Shown piece by piece: positions 21,086 through 32,235 of a stretch of DNA of 64,000 nucleotides. Origin of the DNA: Letharia columbiana (lineage: Eukaryota; Ascomycota; Lecanoromycetes; Lecanorales; Parmeliaceae). Location: assembly GCF_014066305.1 (NCBI RefSeq), contig NW_023501122.1:89203-153202 (forward strand), in the 5' to 3' direction. The position numbers and the translations under genes are program-made. Position 1 is the first letter of the stretch. Every line of letters starts with the position of its first letter. A model generated the notes under the pieces. The model was not told the origin of the DNA. It saw only the letters and a program-made list of their open reading frames with translations, and did no database searches.

Positions 21086-22195
21086 GGCAGATATTGACTG
21101 GTCAATCTCCTCCGTTATGGATTGAAGAGCTGTTGGTCAGGCCAGTGAAGTCCTTTTTGTTTTGGACAAGCTGTGAAGAATACTGCAAAGAGGCGGGGGA
21201 ATCTTTGCTGTGGATCGAAGAGCTGTCGGTCAGGCCAGTGAAGTCCCTTTTGTCTTGGACAATCTGAACCAAATGCAGAGAGGCGGAGGTAAGACATGTT
21301 GGAGAATGGGGCAGCAAAGGCTGCTACATTGAAATGGTCACGGCATCATTATTGATGATGCAGCAGTGGCTCAAGCAATGCTGCGAAGTGGTCGAATCTG
21401 GTGAAGCCTCACCACGACGCAATTGCCCTGCCGCAAGAGGGCTAAGAATAGAGCGAGCGCCAAGGTTTCACGGAAGGCTCTTTCGCGACTCGCCGAGTTA
21501 CTTTATGTCCGTCTAGACTCCTGTTCAGTGTTCACAATCACAACGCATACTCATCTTATTACCCAACTGACTTTGCTGAGATTCACAATGTGATCAGCTT
21601 TATCATTAGTTGACGCGTGCACGAGAGTGCGATCTCCAATGCAGGACCTACCTCTCAACATCGAGCGCCCCTGTACGCGTACTGCGGCGTGGAAAAAGAT
21701 TGGCTCCCCAAAACCTCTTAAGCGATCATCCCGGCAAAAGAATGTGCCTCGACTTTCCCGACTTTCCCTCCCCCCGCATACTCCATGAAATGGCCCGTGT
21801 GACGACTGGTGCTAGGAGCATACTAGAAGCATATCGGACACTTCTACGAGTAGTTTTGTCTAATTAGTACCAAAGAGCATGGACGGTGAGCGTCTCAATC
21901 GGGACTTTCATAGCGAACTCGAGCCTGGCGCTTTCCTTCCTCGCTTCGTGAAACAAGTCATGTTATTACCCTACTTTATTTGCCCATGGGCAGCGACATG
22001 CCCCCGCAGCTTTCGGTCCGGATCTCGTCTGACCAGTGTCAAATCACTCGTCCCTCTCCTTGTCCAAAGGGATGCGCTGCAGCTGCTGACAGAAGCTCTG
22101 ATGACTGGCATTGAGCCGCTCTGACCGACTCATCCTCGACCTTCCACAGCTCTTCTCAACTCTTGATAACCATTCTCGAAGTAGCCACCGCCAAC
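21086..22195. other. 1.1-kb divergent intergenic region with a 93-bp tandem repeat
   Basis: Lies between the start of the MARVEL-like gene (minus) and the start of the acyl-CoA ligase gene (plus). No gene supported apart from the tandem repeat listed separately. Confidence 0.5.
21113..21290. repeat. Tandem duplication, unit 93 bp
   Basis: Landmarks gaagagctgt, ggtcaggccagtgaagtcc and ttggaca recur at an offset of exactly 93 bp (gaagagctg at 21124 and 21217), followed by the less conserved agaggcgg. Since 93 is a multiple of 3, both strands show a repeated 31-codon open frame, which explains small open frames here that should not be read as genes. Confidence 0.85.
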
Positions 22196-24186
22196 ATGGT
22201 CATACGATCCCCCTACCCAGACCTCAAAATCCCCGAGCAAGACATCCTGACCTACCTCTTCGGCTCCGAGAAATCGCTGTCCGAGACTCCGCTCTGGATC
22301 AATGCGGCCAGCCCAGATACCTACCTCTCGTTGCGCACTGCGCTACAATGGATCAAAAGATTGGCGATAGGCCTTGACAAGTTGGGTGTGAAAAAGGGGG
22401 AGGTGCTTATGATCGTGTCCCCGAATCATATCTTCGTGCCTGTAGCGTACTTGGGAGCTGTGGGCTCTGGGCGGATTTTCAGTGGTGCCAACCCATTGTA
22501 TACGGCAGATGGTAGGGAAGATCTTCGTTGATCATGCGATAGACATTGCGTGCAGGTCTGGAGTCCTACAGTATCTACAACCACATGTCTTGACAAAATC
22601 CAGATGCGTCGATTGAGACATCTACTCTGTTTTTCTATCTACATGACCACCATGAACCATTTTCGGACTTCTATAGCACTCAGATCTGTATTGTCAAAAG
22701 GCGCGATTCATGCTTACCTCCCGTGAACAGAGTTGAGTTTCCAGATTCGGAACACAGGAGCCCGAGTTCTCTTGGTCCATCCCACCCTTCTTGACACAGC
22801 TCGGAAAGCCTCCAAAGCAGCCGGCCTTGCAGAAGATAGACTGTACCTATTCTCAGACACAGAACACAAGCCTGTCGACGGTATTCAAGATTGGCGCTCA
22901 ATGCTGGGTAGCCCTCCAGATGCATCAAGATACAATCGGCCACGACTGTTAGGCTTGGAGTCGAAGAAGCAGATAGCAACAGTCAATTACTCTAGTGGCA
23001 CCACAGGTCTACCCAAGGGTGTCATGGTCGTACGTCTCCCCATCCGCACCATAGTACTCCCTCTAATGAGAGTTGCCAGACCCATTACAACCTGATCGCC
23101 AACGCAGAACAGACCATGTTCCTCAAGAACGTCGAGAAACCCGAGTTCAAACGAACTGGCAAATACTCAGTCGCCGACGAGCGCTGGATCGGCTTCCTTC
23201 CACTCTATCACGCCTACGGCCAACTAAATACTATCCTCATGGCAGCAAAACTCGTCGTCCCAGTCTACATCATGTCGGCGTTTGTCTACGAAGAGATGCT
23301 TCATGTTGTTCAAAAGTACAGGATTACAGAGCTTCAAGTCGTCCCGCCTATCCTGGTCCTGATGAGCAAGCACCCTGCAACAGCCAATTATGACCTCAGC
23401 AGCATCACTAAAATCTCCTCTGGCGCTGCGCCACTATCTCAGAGTCTGCAAATGGATTGTAGGCAACGCTTTCCGGCCAATGTTGGGCAGGGTTGGGGTA
23501 TGACCGAAATCACATGTACAGGGTTGGTTGCGCCAGGAGGAATTGAAGATCATACTGGAAGCGTGGGCGTCCTAATACCCAATTGCGAGATCAAATTGGT
23601 AAACGAGAATGGGAAGGAGGTGGAGATGGGGGAAAGGGGTGAAATATACATAAAGGGACCGAATGTCAGCCCAGGGTATTGGAAGAACGAAAAGGCTACG
23701 AGGGAGACCATGCTGGAGGGTGGGTGGTTGCGGAGTGGGGATGTGGCTGTCACTGATGAAAGGGGATGGTTCTACATTGTGGACCGATTGAAGGTGAAAA
23801 GTCTCAACAAAAATACATTCGCAAATTGGCGCTGACCTTATCCACAGGAACTCATCAAAGTCTCCGGCCTTCAAGTCGCCCCCGCCGAGCTCGAAGCTGT
23901 CCTCCTTACCCATCCTGCCGTCGCCGATGCGGGCGTGGTTGGCGTCCAGGACTCCTTCGACGCTCAAGAATACCCTCGAGCTTACGTACTACTCAGTTCG
24001 AAAGGAGCAGCGAGCTCGGAAGAGATACAAGAGTGGATCAAGAGCAAGGTTGCGAAGTATAAGTATCTGACCGGTGGTGTGGTCTTCGTTGACGAAGTGC
24101 CTAAGAGTGCGACGGGCAAGATACAGAGGAAGACTTTGAGGGAGTGGGCCAAGAAGGATGGGCAGCAGGGAAGGACGAAGCTATGA
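22196..24186 (+). CDS. 4-coumarate-CoA-ligase-like acyl-CoA synthetase (ANL superfamily)
   Basis: Adenylate-forming ligase of 555 aa that would activate a carboxylic acid to its CoA thioester via an acyl-AMP. Four exons: 22196-22511, 22731-23029, 23080-23793, 23848-24186. The first intron is unusually long (219 bp); each join restores conserved sequence (TADELSFQIRNTGA; VMVTHYNL; DRLKELIKVSG). Motifs seen are the P-loop YSSGTTGLPKGVMV, QGWGMTE, the D-hinge region WLRSGDVAV...YIVDRLKELIKVSG, and the C-terminal catalytic Lys in PKSATGKIQRK. The C-terminus is TKL, close to but not a canonical peroxisomal PTS1. The substrate (medium-chain fatty acid, aromatic acid or polyketide intermediate) cannot be predicted. 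Confidence 0.93.
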
Positions 24187-24223
24187 CAAGCGAATCTCGC
24201 CTTGACGGAAACCCAGCAGCATC

Positions 24224-24255
<32 letters not shown>

Positions 24256-26750
24256 GAGGTAGAGAGAGAGAGCGAGCGTATTCCGCTTGGAGGCTACTAG
24301 CGTCAGAATCTTCAATTCATTTTAGATATCATCTTGGTGCCCCCGGAAGGCTATCTGGATTTCGGGTGTGGCATTTTCCCTTTCAATTATAATCACGCCA
24401 GCGAAATCAGTCATATCTTCCATTGTTTGAGATCATTCTTCTCGACCGGGCCAACGGTAACTTCTACGACGCCTACAATTGGATTTTCAACATGGCATCT
24501 GTGTCCTTGCTGGTAGTCCAACTTGATGCAATTCTCCTCGCCGAGCGTAGCACGGAGCCATCTCCCTCATCGTAGCTTTCTTCTCCAACTATTCCTCAGC
24601 AGGTTGCCTCCCGCAATTACATCTGTACACTACGAAACCCCATGCGGAATGCACCCTCCCACCGCTCCCCTTGTGATCCCCAACCTCAAGTCTTCCCCCG
24701 CCACCACTGCGTCCTCTCTCCTCGTTCCGTGCGTTATGTCCGGTCCCCCCCTGTTCTCCCATTTCGGTCTCGGTTGTCGATTCTCCGAATTCGGATCCTT
24801 CTTCTGCACTGCCGCCCCGTCTCATCTTGACCCCATCCTTTCTCTCCCTTCCTCTCGCTTGCTGCCGTATGCGCCCTGTCTCAAACCTTCTCCCCCCCCC
24901 CGAACACCGCACTCACGACATCCTCGCAGTCACTCTACTCACATCCCACATACGAGCGTCGTCCACTACATTTAACTATCCGTCTCCGCTCAAGACGGCT
25001 TTGGGAATGGGAATCCTCGTATACGCCGCTCGTTCTGCGTGCGCGCGGGCCGGTGCGCTTACCTACTTAAGGTACTTTACTTTAGGTCTCGTGTGCGGGT
25101 GTGTGCGCTGGCTCCAACGTACGAGTATACGAGTGTGTGGAACGTTATCTACTTTTATTGGACTAGCTGCGCGGTAGGAGGTTGTTGGATGGGGTTGACT
25201 TGTCGGGGATTTTGAGGATGAGGATGGGGATGGGGTATTGGTGGGGGAGATTTTGTGGTGGAGATGGTGTGGTTGGGTGGTTGTTGGCTGTAGCTAGTAG
25301 GTCGTACACTTCTCTCTGAGCATTACCCGTGTTGCCTATCGGACGTTGTAACTAGGTAAGTAGGTTGGAAGGGAGGCACTAGGTAGGTAGGTGCCTAGGT
25401 AGGTAGGTAGCGGTGAGGGTGAGGCTCTTGTCTCTCTAAATTGTTTAGCTTACTTCGACACGTAGAGTAGAGTTCCAAGCACGCGATGATGTGTTGTGTT
25501 GTTTGTTTCCGGTTTTTAATGCTGGGCCAGTAAGCGAACCCTAGATACACCCAAGTCCCAATATCTTAACAGCAATAATACCTGTGACACAACTTTCTAT
25601 ACCAAACCTGTAGCACTTGATCGCGTGAAACAAGTCTTACAGCAGGTCATTCCTCAAGATCTATGTAGCCAAAACAAAGTTATCAGGGCATGAATTGATT
25701 GGGTGATCTTCGGCTGACCATTAAAACCGTCTTGCCTACCCACTCAGATATTCCCATAGCTCTTCCACAATCTAACCGGGTGGGTACCTCGGTACCTCCT
25801 CTCCCCGATCTCGCCCCCCTCCCCACGATCCTCGCCCTCTTGCCCAGCCCCGCACTTTCGATTCCGGCAGGGATGACACGTCGTTTTGTCTTTCTTGGAG
25901 GAATTCTTTCCGCACGTTTGACCCCGGAGCGGGGGTTTTGCCGAGACCATCGTGACGGCTGGAGGAATGGGGTCCAGGCCATGCATACTCCGGCCCGATT
26001 GACTTCTGACGTGGGATTCTTTTTTTTTCTCTTTTTCATCCTTCTTGGGCTTGGGGAACGAACGGGTGGTTCGATTGGTGGGGGTCCTTGTGATTGCCGT
26101 GCGTGCCTTTATGCTTGCTTGGTTGATTGATTGGTGGTGTAGAGTATATAGGTAGGTCGTAGTCGTACATACAGTAGGAGAAAAGGTGAGATGGGTAGGG
26201 CATTACTCTACTCTACTCTACATTCGAACGTGCGGAAAACAAAAAAGGGCTTCCGCTTCCACGTTGCCGGCAGCGGGGTCGCCCAAGTCAGATTGAGGGA
26301 GCGATCGAGGGGGGAAGGGGGAAAGATATCGTGACCTGCGGGCTTAGAGCGTGCGTGGGGGGATTTTTGTGCTTGGGTGCAGTTCATCGACTGCGTGGCG
26401 ACCGGGGAGAGCGATCTGAGCCGAGGATGCATGTGACGGTTGAAGGAGGCAAGAGTGATCGCTGGTTGGGATCATAGTCCATGAGTTGAGGGCCGTTGCG
26501 ACGTGCAAGATGAAGTGTATTAAACATGGTTATTAGGCCTATGAAGCAAAAGACGTCTATTGATACACGCACGCAGGGCACTCATAAGCCACCAGGGTAT
26601 TCGCTGTCGCTATGCTCCCTCGACGTAGATAAAAATTGCCGCTTCTATTGCCATTCATCGTCAAAAATAAGCTGATACGTGTCCGATTCATCGACCCGAC
26701 CCAAGAGCTGTTGCATGCAGTCGAGCTTTGAGTTTTAGTCTCTGTTCATT
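24187..26750. other. 2.6-kb intergenic stretch, gene-free as far as can be seen
   Basis: Contains the CA/AG microsatellite, a strongly pyrimidine-rich segment on the plus strand (about 24.58-24.95 kb), (GGTA)n-like runs at 25.35-25.42 kb and a (CTCTA)n run at 26.21 kb. Open frames here follow base composition and show no domain. It could hold long untranslated regions or a non-coding transcript; there is no direct evidence. Confidence 0.45.
24224..24272. repeat. Compound CA/AG microsatellite
   Basis: A (CA)n run of about 13 units (24224-24250) is followed closely by an (AG)n run (24260-24272), about 40 bp after the acyl-CoA ligase stop codon. Confidence 0.95.
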
Positions 26751-28036
26751 TCAATCACCGTGTTCTCGAGGTTGATAGGAAGCTGGAGGTTGATAGGAAG
26801 CTGGAGGTGGGGTAAGTAAAGGAGTAGGCGGTGTAAACGAAGCTCCAAAATTCGACGCTGCAGCAGGCGCTTGCCCTTGCCTGATTTCTTCGTCGGCTGA
26901 CAGTCCCCTCTCTTCATCCACCACCTTGCCCGTTTCCCTGTTGCTTCGAGTCGGGTCCTCCGGACGTTTGTCATCGAAGATCTGTTCTTCAGAGGCGATC
27001 GGCATGCCCTCCATGCTCGCCAATTCCTTATCCGATCCTGCATCCTTTTGCGTCCTGGAGTAGTCCCCTGGCCCATGGCTGTTGTTTGGGATGAAGAAGC
27101 GCCTATCGATTCGCACGATCACGTAGAAGTAAACGACTATGATCTCGACCCCAAAGTTGAAGATGTAGAAGCATGCTTTGCTCTGGTAGCCGGCTGGGTC
27201 GGCCCTTGGCCTTTCCCCACCCGCGTAGTTGACACCTGCGCGGAAACATGCACCTGAGCTGAGGATACAGGAAGCCAGGAGCAGAATTCCTATCTTGTGC
27301 CTGAACCTCCCGCTGCCGAATTTCTCCACACGAGTCTTGAGAGGTATGACAAGGCCGCCGACGACGAGCAGGACAGGTAGGAAGGAGACGAAGGCGTACA
27401 AGGTCTGGCCGTAGAGCTGGATGTCGTGGTCGATGCGTCTTGTGTTCAGGTTGAGCGTGTAGGACTGCTGGATGACGGAGGTGATGAGAGCGACCAGACT
27501 GACGACGATGAGGACGTACAGGCCGACGAATGAGTAGTGGAAGATGGGATGCCAGCCTGCGTTGGGATGAGAGGACCTAACTATGCGTTGGGCAAAGAGG
27601 AGATTGATTATGAAGAGCAGGACCACTCCTGCGGCGACGAAGATGTTGGCGGCAATGGCTAATCTGCCATTGTGGGGGTAGACGGCCCATACGATGCGCA
27701 ACGAGGTGGTGACCAGTCTTGACATGCAGAAGCCGAACAACATGCCGGAGATGATGAACTTGTGCCCTCTTTTTTGGTTCACTTGAAAGATGGCCATGTG
27801 GCATGCAGCGCCGATCATATACATGACAAGAAAGACGGCACATATTGGGACATCGAGGCCGATTGTAGGTGAACCGCCGAGGGCTGAGGTGGTCGCTGGG
27901 TAGGGAGGAGACATGGGCATTTTGCTCATCGTGGCCGCCTGATATGGAACGTGTCAGTCGCGGCTCATGGTACGGAGATGGGTCGGTGTATCAGAAGCAA
28001 ACTCACCTGTCTGGCCTGGAGCATTGCAGAAGCCAT
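26751..28036 (-). CDS. Seven-TM membrane protein, DUF3112-like
   Basis: Two exons: 28036-28007 (MASAMLQARQ) and 27938-26751, intron GTGAGT...ATCAG, giving 405 aa. If translation starts at the internal ATG at 27929 the product is 392 aa. About seven hydrophobic helices lie between residues 35 and 300, including VPICAVFLVMYMIGAACHMA and FNFGVEIIVVYFYVIVRIDRR. The pattern of Trp/Tyr/Arg in loops matches a fungal-specific family of uncharacterised receptor-like 7-TM proteins (DUF3112). The C-tail (about 305-405) is acidic then Pro-rich, ending in a twice-repeated P-P-A-S-Y-Q unit encoded by an 18-bp direct repeat near 26772-26808. No function is established for the family. Confidence 0.8.
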
Positions 28037-29430
28037 TATCAGAGGCGGTAGTGCAAGTGTTGAATCTGTAGCGGGTGCTAGAGTCTACGGCAGACGATGG
28101 GAAGCGAGGCAAGAGGTGGAGGGATTTGCACCGGCGGTCATAGCCGATTCATATACGGAATGAAGGCTCGTCCTTCGGCATCGGGTTAAGAGAATTGTAG
28201 GAAATGTAGCTTGTTGATTAATAAGCCTTAGAGAAAGAGATAGGGGCGGAAGTGACTGACGCTTGTTTAGAAGTAGGGGCGGAAAGGATTATTTGTATCT
28301 TTGTCCGTGTTGGTTGGTTGGGGGGGGGCATCACAGGGTATAGGGACCGTTTGCAGCATGATCAGTCTGCAGCAGCCACAGCTGCAGCCAGCAACGGGCA
28401 AGACAACAAGAAAGGATACAGAATAAGTCCGACAGTCCGAAAGTAAATGCCGGGCACTCAATACAGTATGCGTAAAGTACCAGTCAATTTAACACTTTCA
28501 AGTAAAAGGAGGGCTGGAGCGGCAATAATGCGATTGGTTAAAGATATCTGTCGAGGGGTAAACTGAGGAAAAAAATAAAAGAATTAAGGCCGATAGCCGA
28601 CGAGTGTGGTTCAATTTTGGTCTGGGTCGCAAAGGAACGAGCCGTTTAAACCGCCCACAGGGCAAGAAAGTAAGACAAGCGATTAACACTACGACACTTG
28701 GCACTCGGATCGTGGCTTCTCATTGGTTGCCAAGCATCTGCACCAAGGCCCGTCTCGGTCCTTATTAAACAGCGAACGGACCCGCGGGGCATTTCTTCCC
28801 CTTCTTTTTTCCTGCTCCCATCCACTACATGTAAATAATAATGATGACACGAGATCAAGATCAGTGTCCACTGCGCCTATCATTATCATATCGTATTTAT
28901 AATTATTTTATTTGCACATTTGCACATTGCATCGTGTTTCATCATCCGTCCAGATCCCTTAATGCATCATCATTGGCAATCAAGCATCTTCCCGCGCCTA
29001 CGCTATTTACACATATGGAGGGGGAGGGGGGGGCTACACAGCCACATAGCCTTCTTGCTACATATGCGTACATCCTACACAGGATTACGAATACGACAGG
29101 CACACTGTAGATAGAGTGGCTGCAGCACCAACAGTAACACGACGTCCAGTCTTGCCCGGCCGACCGGGCACTCCTATAAGGATTTGCATGTTTCGAACAA
29201 TCATGGGCTTGGCGCTTGTACCGTGGCTGCGCGGCGCCCACTGCGACGCGGCCAATAACATACTACCGTATAGCGACCGAGTCGTGCATACTCCGTAGTC
29301 GCATTTGAATCACTCGTGTAACAACAATCTCCATGAACTCGGACCGCACTCTCGCGGTAAATGCCAGGTGGATGATATATACATGTACCGCATCGTACGC
29401 GTGTTATCGCCAGAGACCTCGTGCACCTCA
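28037..29430. other. 1.4-kb intergenic region
   Basis: Promoter of the 7-TM gene and 3' flank of the amine oxidase. G runs occur at about 28320 and 29020. No gene supported. Confidence 0.45.
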
Positions 29431-31536
29431 TCAAACCGCCCGACTCGCCTTGTCCGCATTGTTCATCTCTCCCCGCTGCAACAGACTCGCCTTCTGGCTT
29501 GGAGTGGAACAGTAGCTCGGCGGCACATCCAGCGCCGGATTCTTCAGGAAGAAATTCCGAGGTCGAAGCAGCAATGTCATGGGCTCCGCAGGCATGACCG
29601 GATAGTCCTCGGGCGACGGGAAATGTGTGATGCCAAATGTGTGCCAGAGGACAACATCCGTATTGTCGATGTTTTCCTCGGCGTGTTGTGCAATCCATTC
29701 GGGGAGACCTTGAGACGGTTCGCCGGATGTCTGCGGGACATGACGGCCAGCGGGGTGCACTTGATCGTCTTGGTCTGGAAACATGCCGTTAGCCGAAGCG
29801 GGGGGGGGGGGGGAGGTTGAGAAAAACTGACATTTAGTGACATGGACAGCATGTCTTGCAAATCCAGCTCGTTTCCATACCAGACCACCCTCTTTCGGCA
29901 GCAAGCTAGGCACTTCTCGGCTGACCAGCTTATAGCTAACGGGCTTGTGGCTGTACGGATTGATCTTATTCGTGTTCGCCATTTCCCAAGTCCGACTAGA
30001 GCTCCCCTCATAATCCGACATCGCTTCAGTTGGAGTCGTGAATTTGGTCTTATGCGCGTAGAAGGCATTACCGTACTTATTCTCCGCGCTGCCGACCTCA
30101 CCAGGCCCTGCCTTGGCGTCGACCTGGAAAATGGTGTTTTGTGGCCCGTCAATGTTGGGATCTATCCGCATGCAGAAGAGATGCTGGTGATTGTGAGCGT
30201 TGACCCCTGGGTACACCTCCGTGCCCCAGCCGTGCGTATCTTCTCCCGGGTTCATGGCGTAGGTGTTCAGAATGCCCGTAAGCTTGACCTCGAGCTGCAC
30301 TGTTCCATCCTGGTGGAAAATCCAGTAAACGCAGTACTCGTAGTTTGCAGCAGTAAACACGTGCGAAATCAGCAATTTCCTCCCTCGAGTCACGATGACT
30401 GAGTCGTCTCGGAAGTCAGTGTGCTTGAAGAGGATGCCGGCGTCTTCTTCGTGGATGCAGATGGCGTTCTTGATCGTTTGGCTTGCACCAGCACGGTTCA
30501 CGAAGTTCGCATCCATGTAGTGGATTGCCCCTTTGCAATCGCAGCCGAGAGCGAGGCTATTGGTCATGTAGCCACCTCCGTATTCACCCAGATCAAAGGC
30601 ATGTTTCCGTTGATGAGGGTGCTCAGGGTTTCCATATGGCACCACCATCTCGGCTAGTGAAAGTCGGTAGAAGACGCCTCTTTCGTTGCCCTTGTCATTG
30701 TAGGTGATGTTGTTCAGCACGATACCCTCACGGTAGTTGAAGCCCACGTGAACCTTCCAGTTCTGCCATTCAATGATCCTCCCGTCAACGTTGAATGACA
30801 CACCTTCAGGCTGAGTGATATTGATCGGCTTCAAGTCCTTGCGATAGCCGCCTTCTGCCTCAATTGCGGCGGGGTGGTAATTATTCGCTGGTGCTTGATT
30901 GATGGGTCTTCTTACGGGAGGGACATCGATGTGGATGATCTCCTGGGTATCACAGTTGAAAATAGGGGTGAAGTCCAGTGGGAACGTGTACTGGCTGTCG
31001 TCGATATGCGGTCTGTAGTACATCAAAGCCTGCTGAAGCCTGACCTTGTTCCCAAACCGCTCATCGAAACCAATGGTCCAAGGATCACAGTAGACCTTGT
31101 GCATGTCCTCCTTCGGTATCCCAATGATGCCACATTGCTCAATGACCTTGGGGTCCTCCCTCACAACATGCTCCACAATCTGCAGATCCTCCATCGTAAT
31201 CAATGGCTGCACACCCTCCGTGCTCTCCCACTTCAGAACTTTCGCCTCGTCCAAATCAACCAACCCATCATATACACTCCCTCCCTTCTTGATCGCTACC
31301 ACGTCCGCAACTCGGTGCGGTCTCGGCGTATGATCTGCGTCCGCGAGCCATGCCAGCATGTCCGCCTTCCTGGGTTCCCAGACTGTAACGGCATTGTAAG
31401 CGAGCGGCCCATGCTCTTTCCTGATGAGTGCTACCGCCTTCTCAATCTCAGAGGCAGAGAGAGGGTCGAAGGGATGAGGAGGAGGGGTAGTGCCGGAGAC
31501 ATGTTGGGCGACTTGCTTTAGGCGGTCGAGAACCAT
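29431..31536 (-). CDS. Copper-containing primary amine oxidase (TPQ cofactor)
   Basis: Oxidatively deaminates primary amines to aldehyde, NH3 and H2O2. Two exons: 31536-29832 and 29774-29431, 682 aa. The GTCAGT...TTCCAG intron contains a run of about 15 C residues; removing it gives HVTKYQDDQVHPAG, the family sequence. The cofactor precursor Tyr is in TAANYEYCVYW (consensus N-Y-D/E). Copper ligands include HNHQHLF and the distal His near HVTK/WHTFGITHFPSPEDYPVMP. The upstream catalytic Asp region (GGYMTNSLALGCDCKGAIHY) is complete, and the N2 and N3 domains precede it. The length matches cytosolic or peroxisomal fungal enzymes; there is no signal peptide and the C-terminus (SRAV) is not a PTS1. 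Confidence 0.95.
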   Translation of the reverse strand: MVLDRLKQVAQHVSGTTPPPHPFDPLSASEIEKAVALIRKEHGPLAYNAVTVWEPRKADMLAWLADADHTPRPHRVADVVAIKKGGSVYDGLVDLDEAKVLKWESTEGVQPLITMEDLQIVEHVVREDPKVIEQCGIIGIPKEDMHKVYCDPWTIGFDERFGNKVRLQQALMYYRPHIDDSQYTFPLDFTPIFNCDTQEIIHIDVPPVRRPINQAPANNYHPAAIEAEGGYRKDLKPINITQPEGVSFNVDGRIIEWQNWKVHVGFNYREGIVLNNITYNDKGNERGVFYRLSLAEMVVPYGNPEHPHQRKHAFDLGEYGGGYMTNSLALGCDCKGAIHYMDANFVNRAGASQTIKNAICIHEEDAGILFKHTDFRDDSVIVTRGRKLLISHVFTAANYEYCVYWIFHQDGTVQLEVKLTGILNTYAMNPGEDTHGWGTEVYPGVNAHNHQHLFCMRIDPNIDGPQNTIFQVDAKAGPGEVGSAENKYGNAFYAHKTKFTTPTEAMSDYEGSSSRTWEMANTNKINPYSHKPVSYKLVSREVPSLLPKEGGLVWKRAGFARHAVHVTKCQFFSTSPPPPASANGMFPDQDDQVHPAGRHVPQTSGEPSQGLPEWIAQHAEENIDNTDVVLWHTFGITHFPSPEDYPVMPAEPMTLLLRPRNFFLKNPALDVPPSYCSTPSQKASLLQRGEMNNADKASRAV

Positions 31537-32235
31537 TGTTATTCAGGAGGAGGAAGAACTGCTGTTCCGTCAGTGGAACCACTGTCTAGCAGTATGGAAA
31601 AGTAGGTTGGAGATAGGTATGGAGACAGCAGGATCATCTATTGAGATGGCTATGTATGTGAACTATATAAGAGGAAAGAGGAATCTCGCTTTGGCTTCCC
31701 CGAAGCAGGAAGACAAATGAGAAGGTGATTCTGTCGGCATTGGACCCCAAATACCTACTTTGGATGTTTATAGTCGCACCGTTGTGTGGGGTAAGGTTGT
31801 CGATAAGGAAAAGCAAGATGGTTCAGGATACAAGCACCATATCTGGCTAGACCAAGTTTCTCCACGCCTGCGATAACGACCAGTTGCAATGCCATCACCT
31901 CAAGTCGTGAGAAAATGAAGCAGACGCGCAGGAAGACAGACAGAAGTACACACTGGATGAGCTCCCTCAGCTGCACTGGCTGCAAGTCAGGGCCTTAAAA
32001 ACCTGGCAAATGTGTGCATTAGTGCGTTACTCATACCACTCTGAGGGCACTATCACCTTTCTCTAGTGGCCGTTTCATAGACGCCTCACACTCTTTATAG
32101 ACGAGAACATAATCCCTACTCCTGGGACTCCCGCTAAGTAGCTAGGTATAATAAGGCCTCAGAAATTCTCTGCAGACGACGCCGGCCACCGCATGCGCCA
32201 GACGCAAAAACCCTCCTTCTCGCTGTACTGTACAA
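31537..32235. other. Intergenic, amine oxidase promoter
   Basis: About 700 bp; the amine oxidase 5' flank and the 3' flank of the deadenylase. Nothing gene-like seen. Confidence 0.5.

Noticed and set aside
24523..24975. 150-codon Pro/Ser/Leu-rich frame in the 24-26 kb gap
   Set aside because: It reflects a pyrimidine-rich stretch; no start context, domain or splice pattern.
29431..31536. Amine oxidase as a member of the mycosporine cluster
   Set aside because: It lies 18-20 kb away with several unrelated conserved genes between; no reason to link them.
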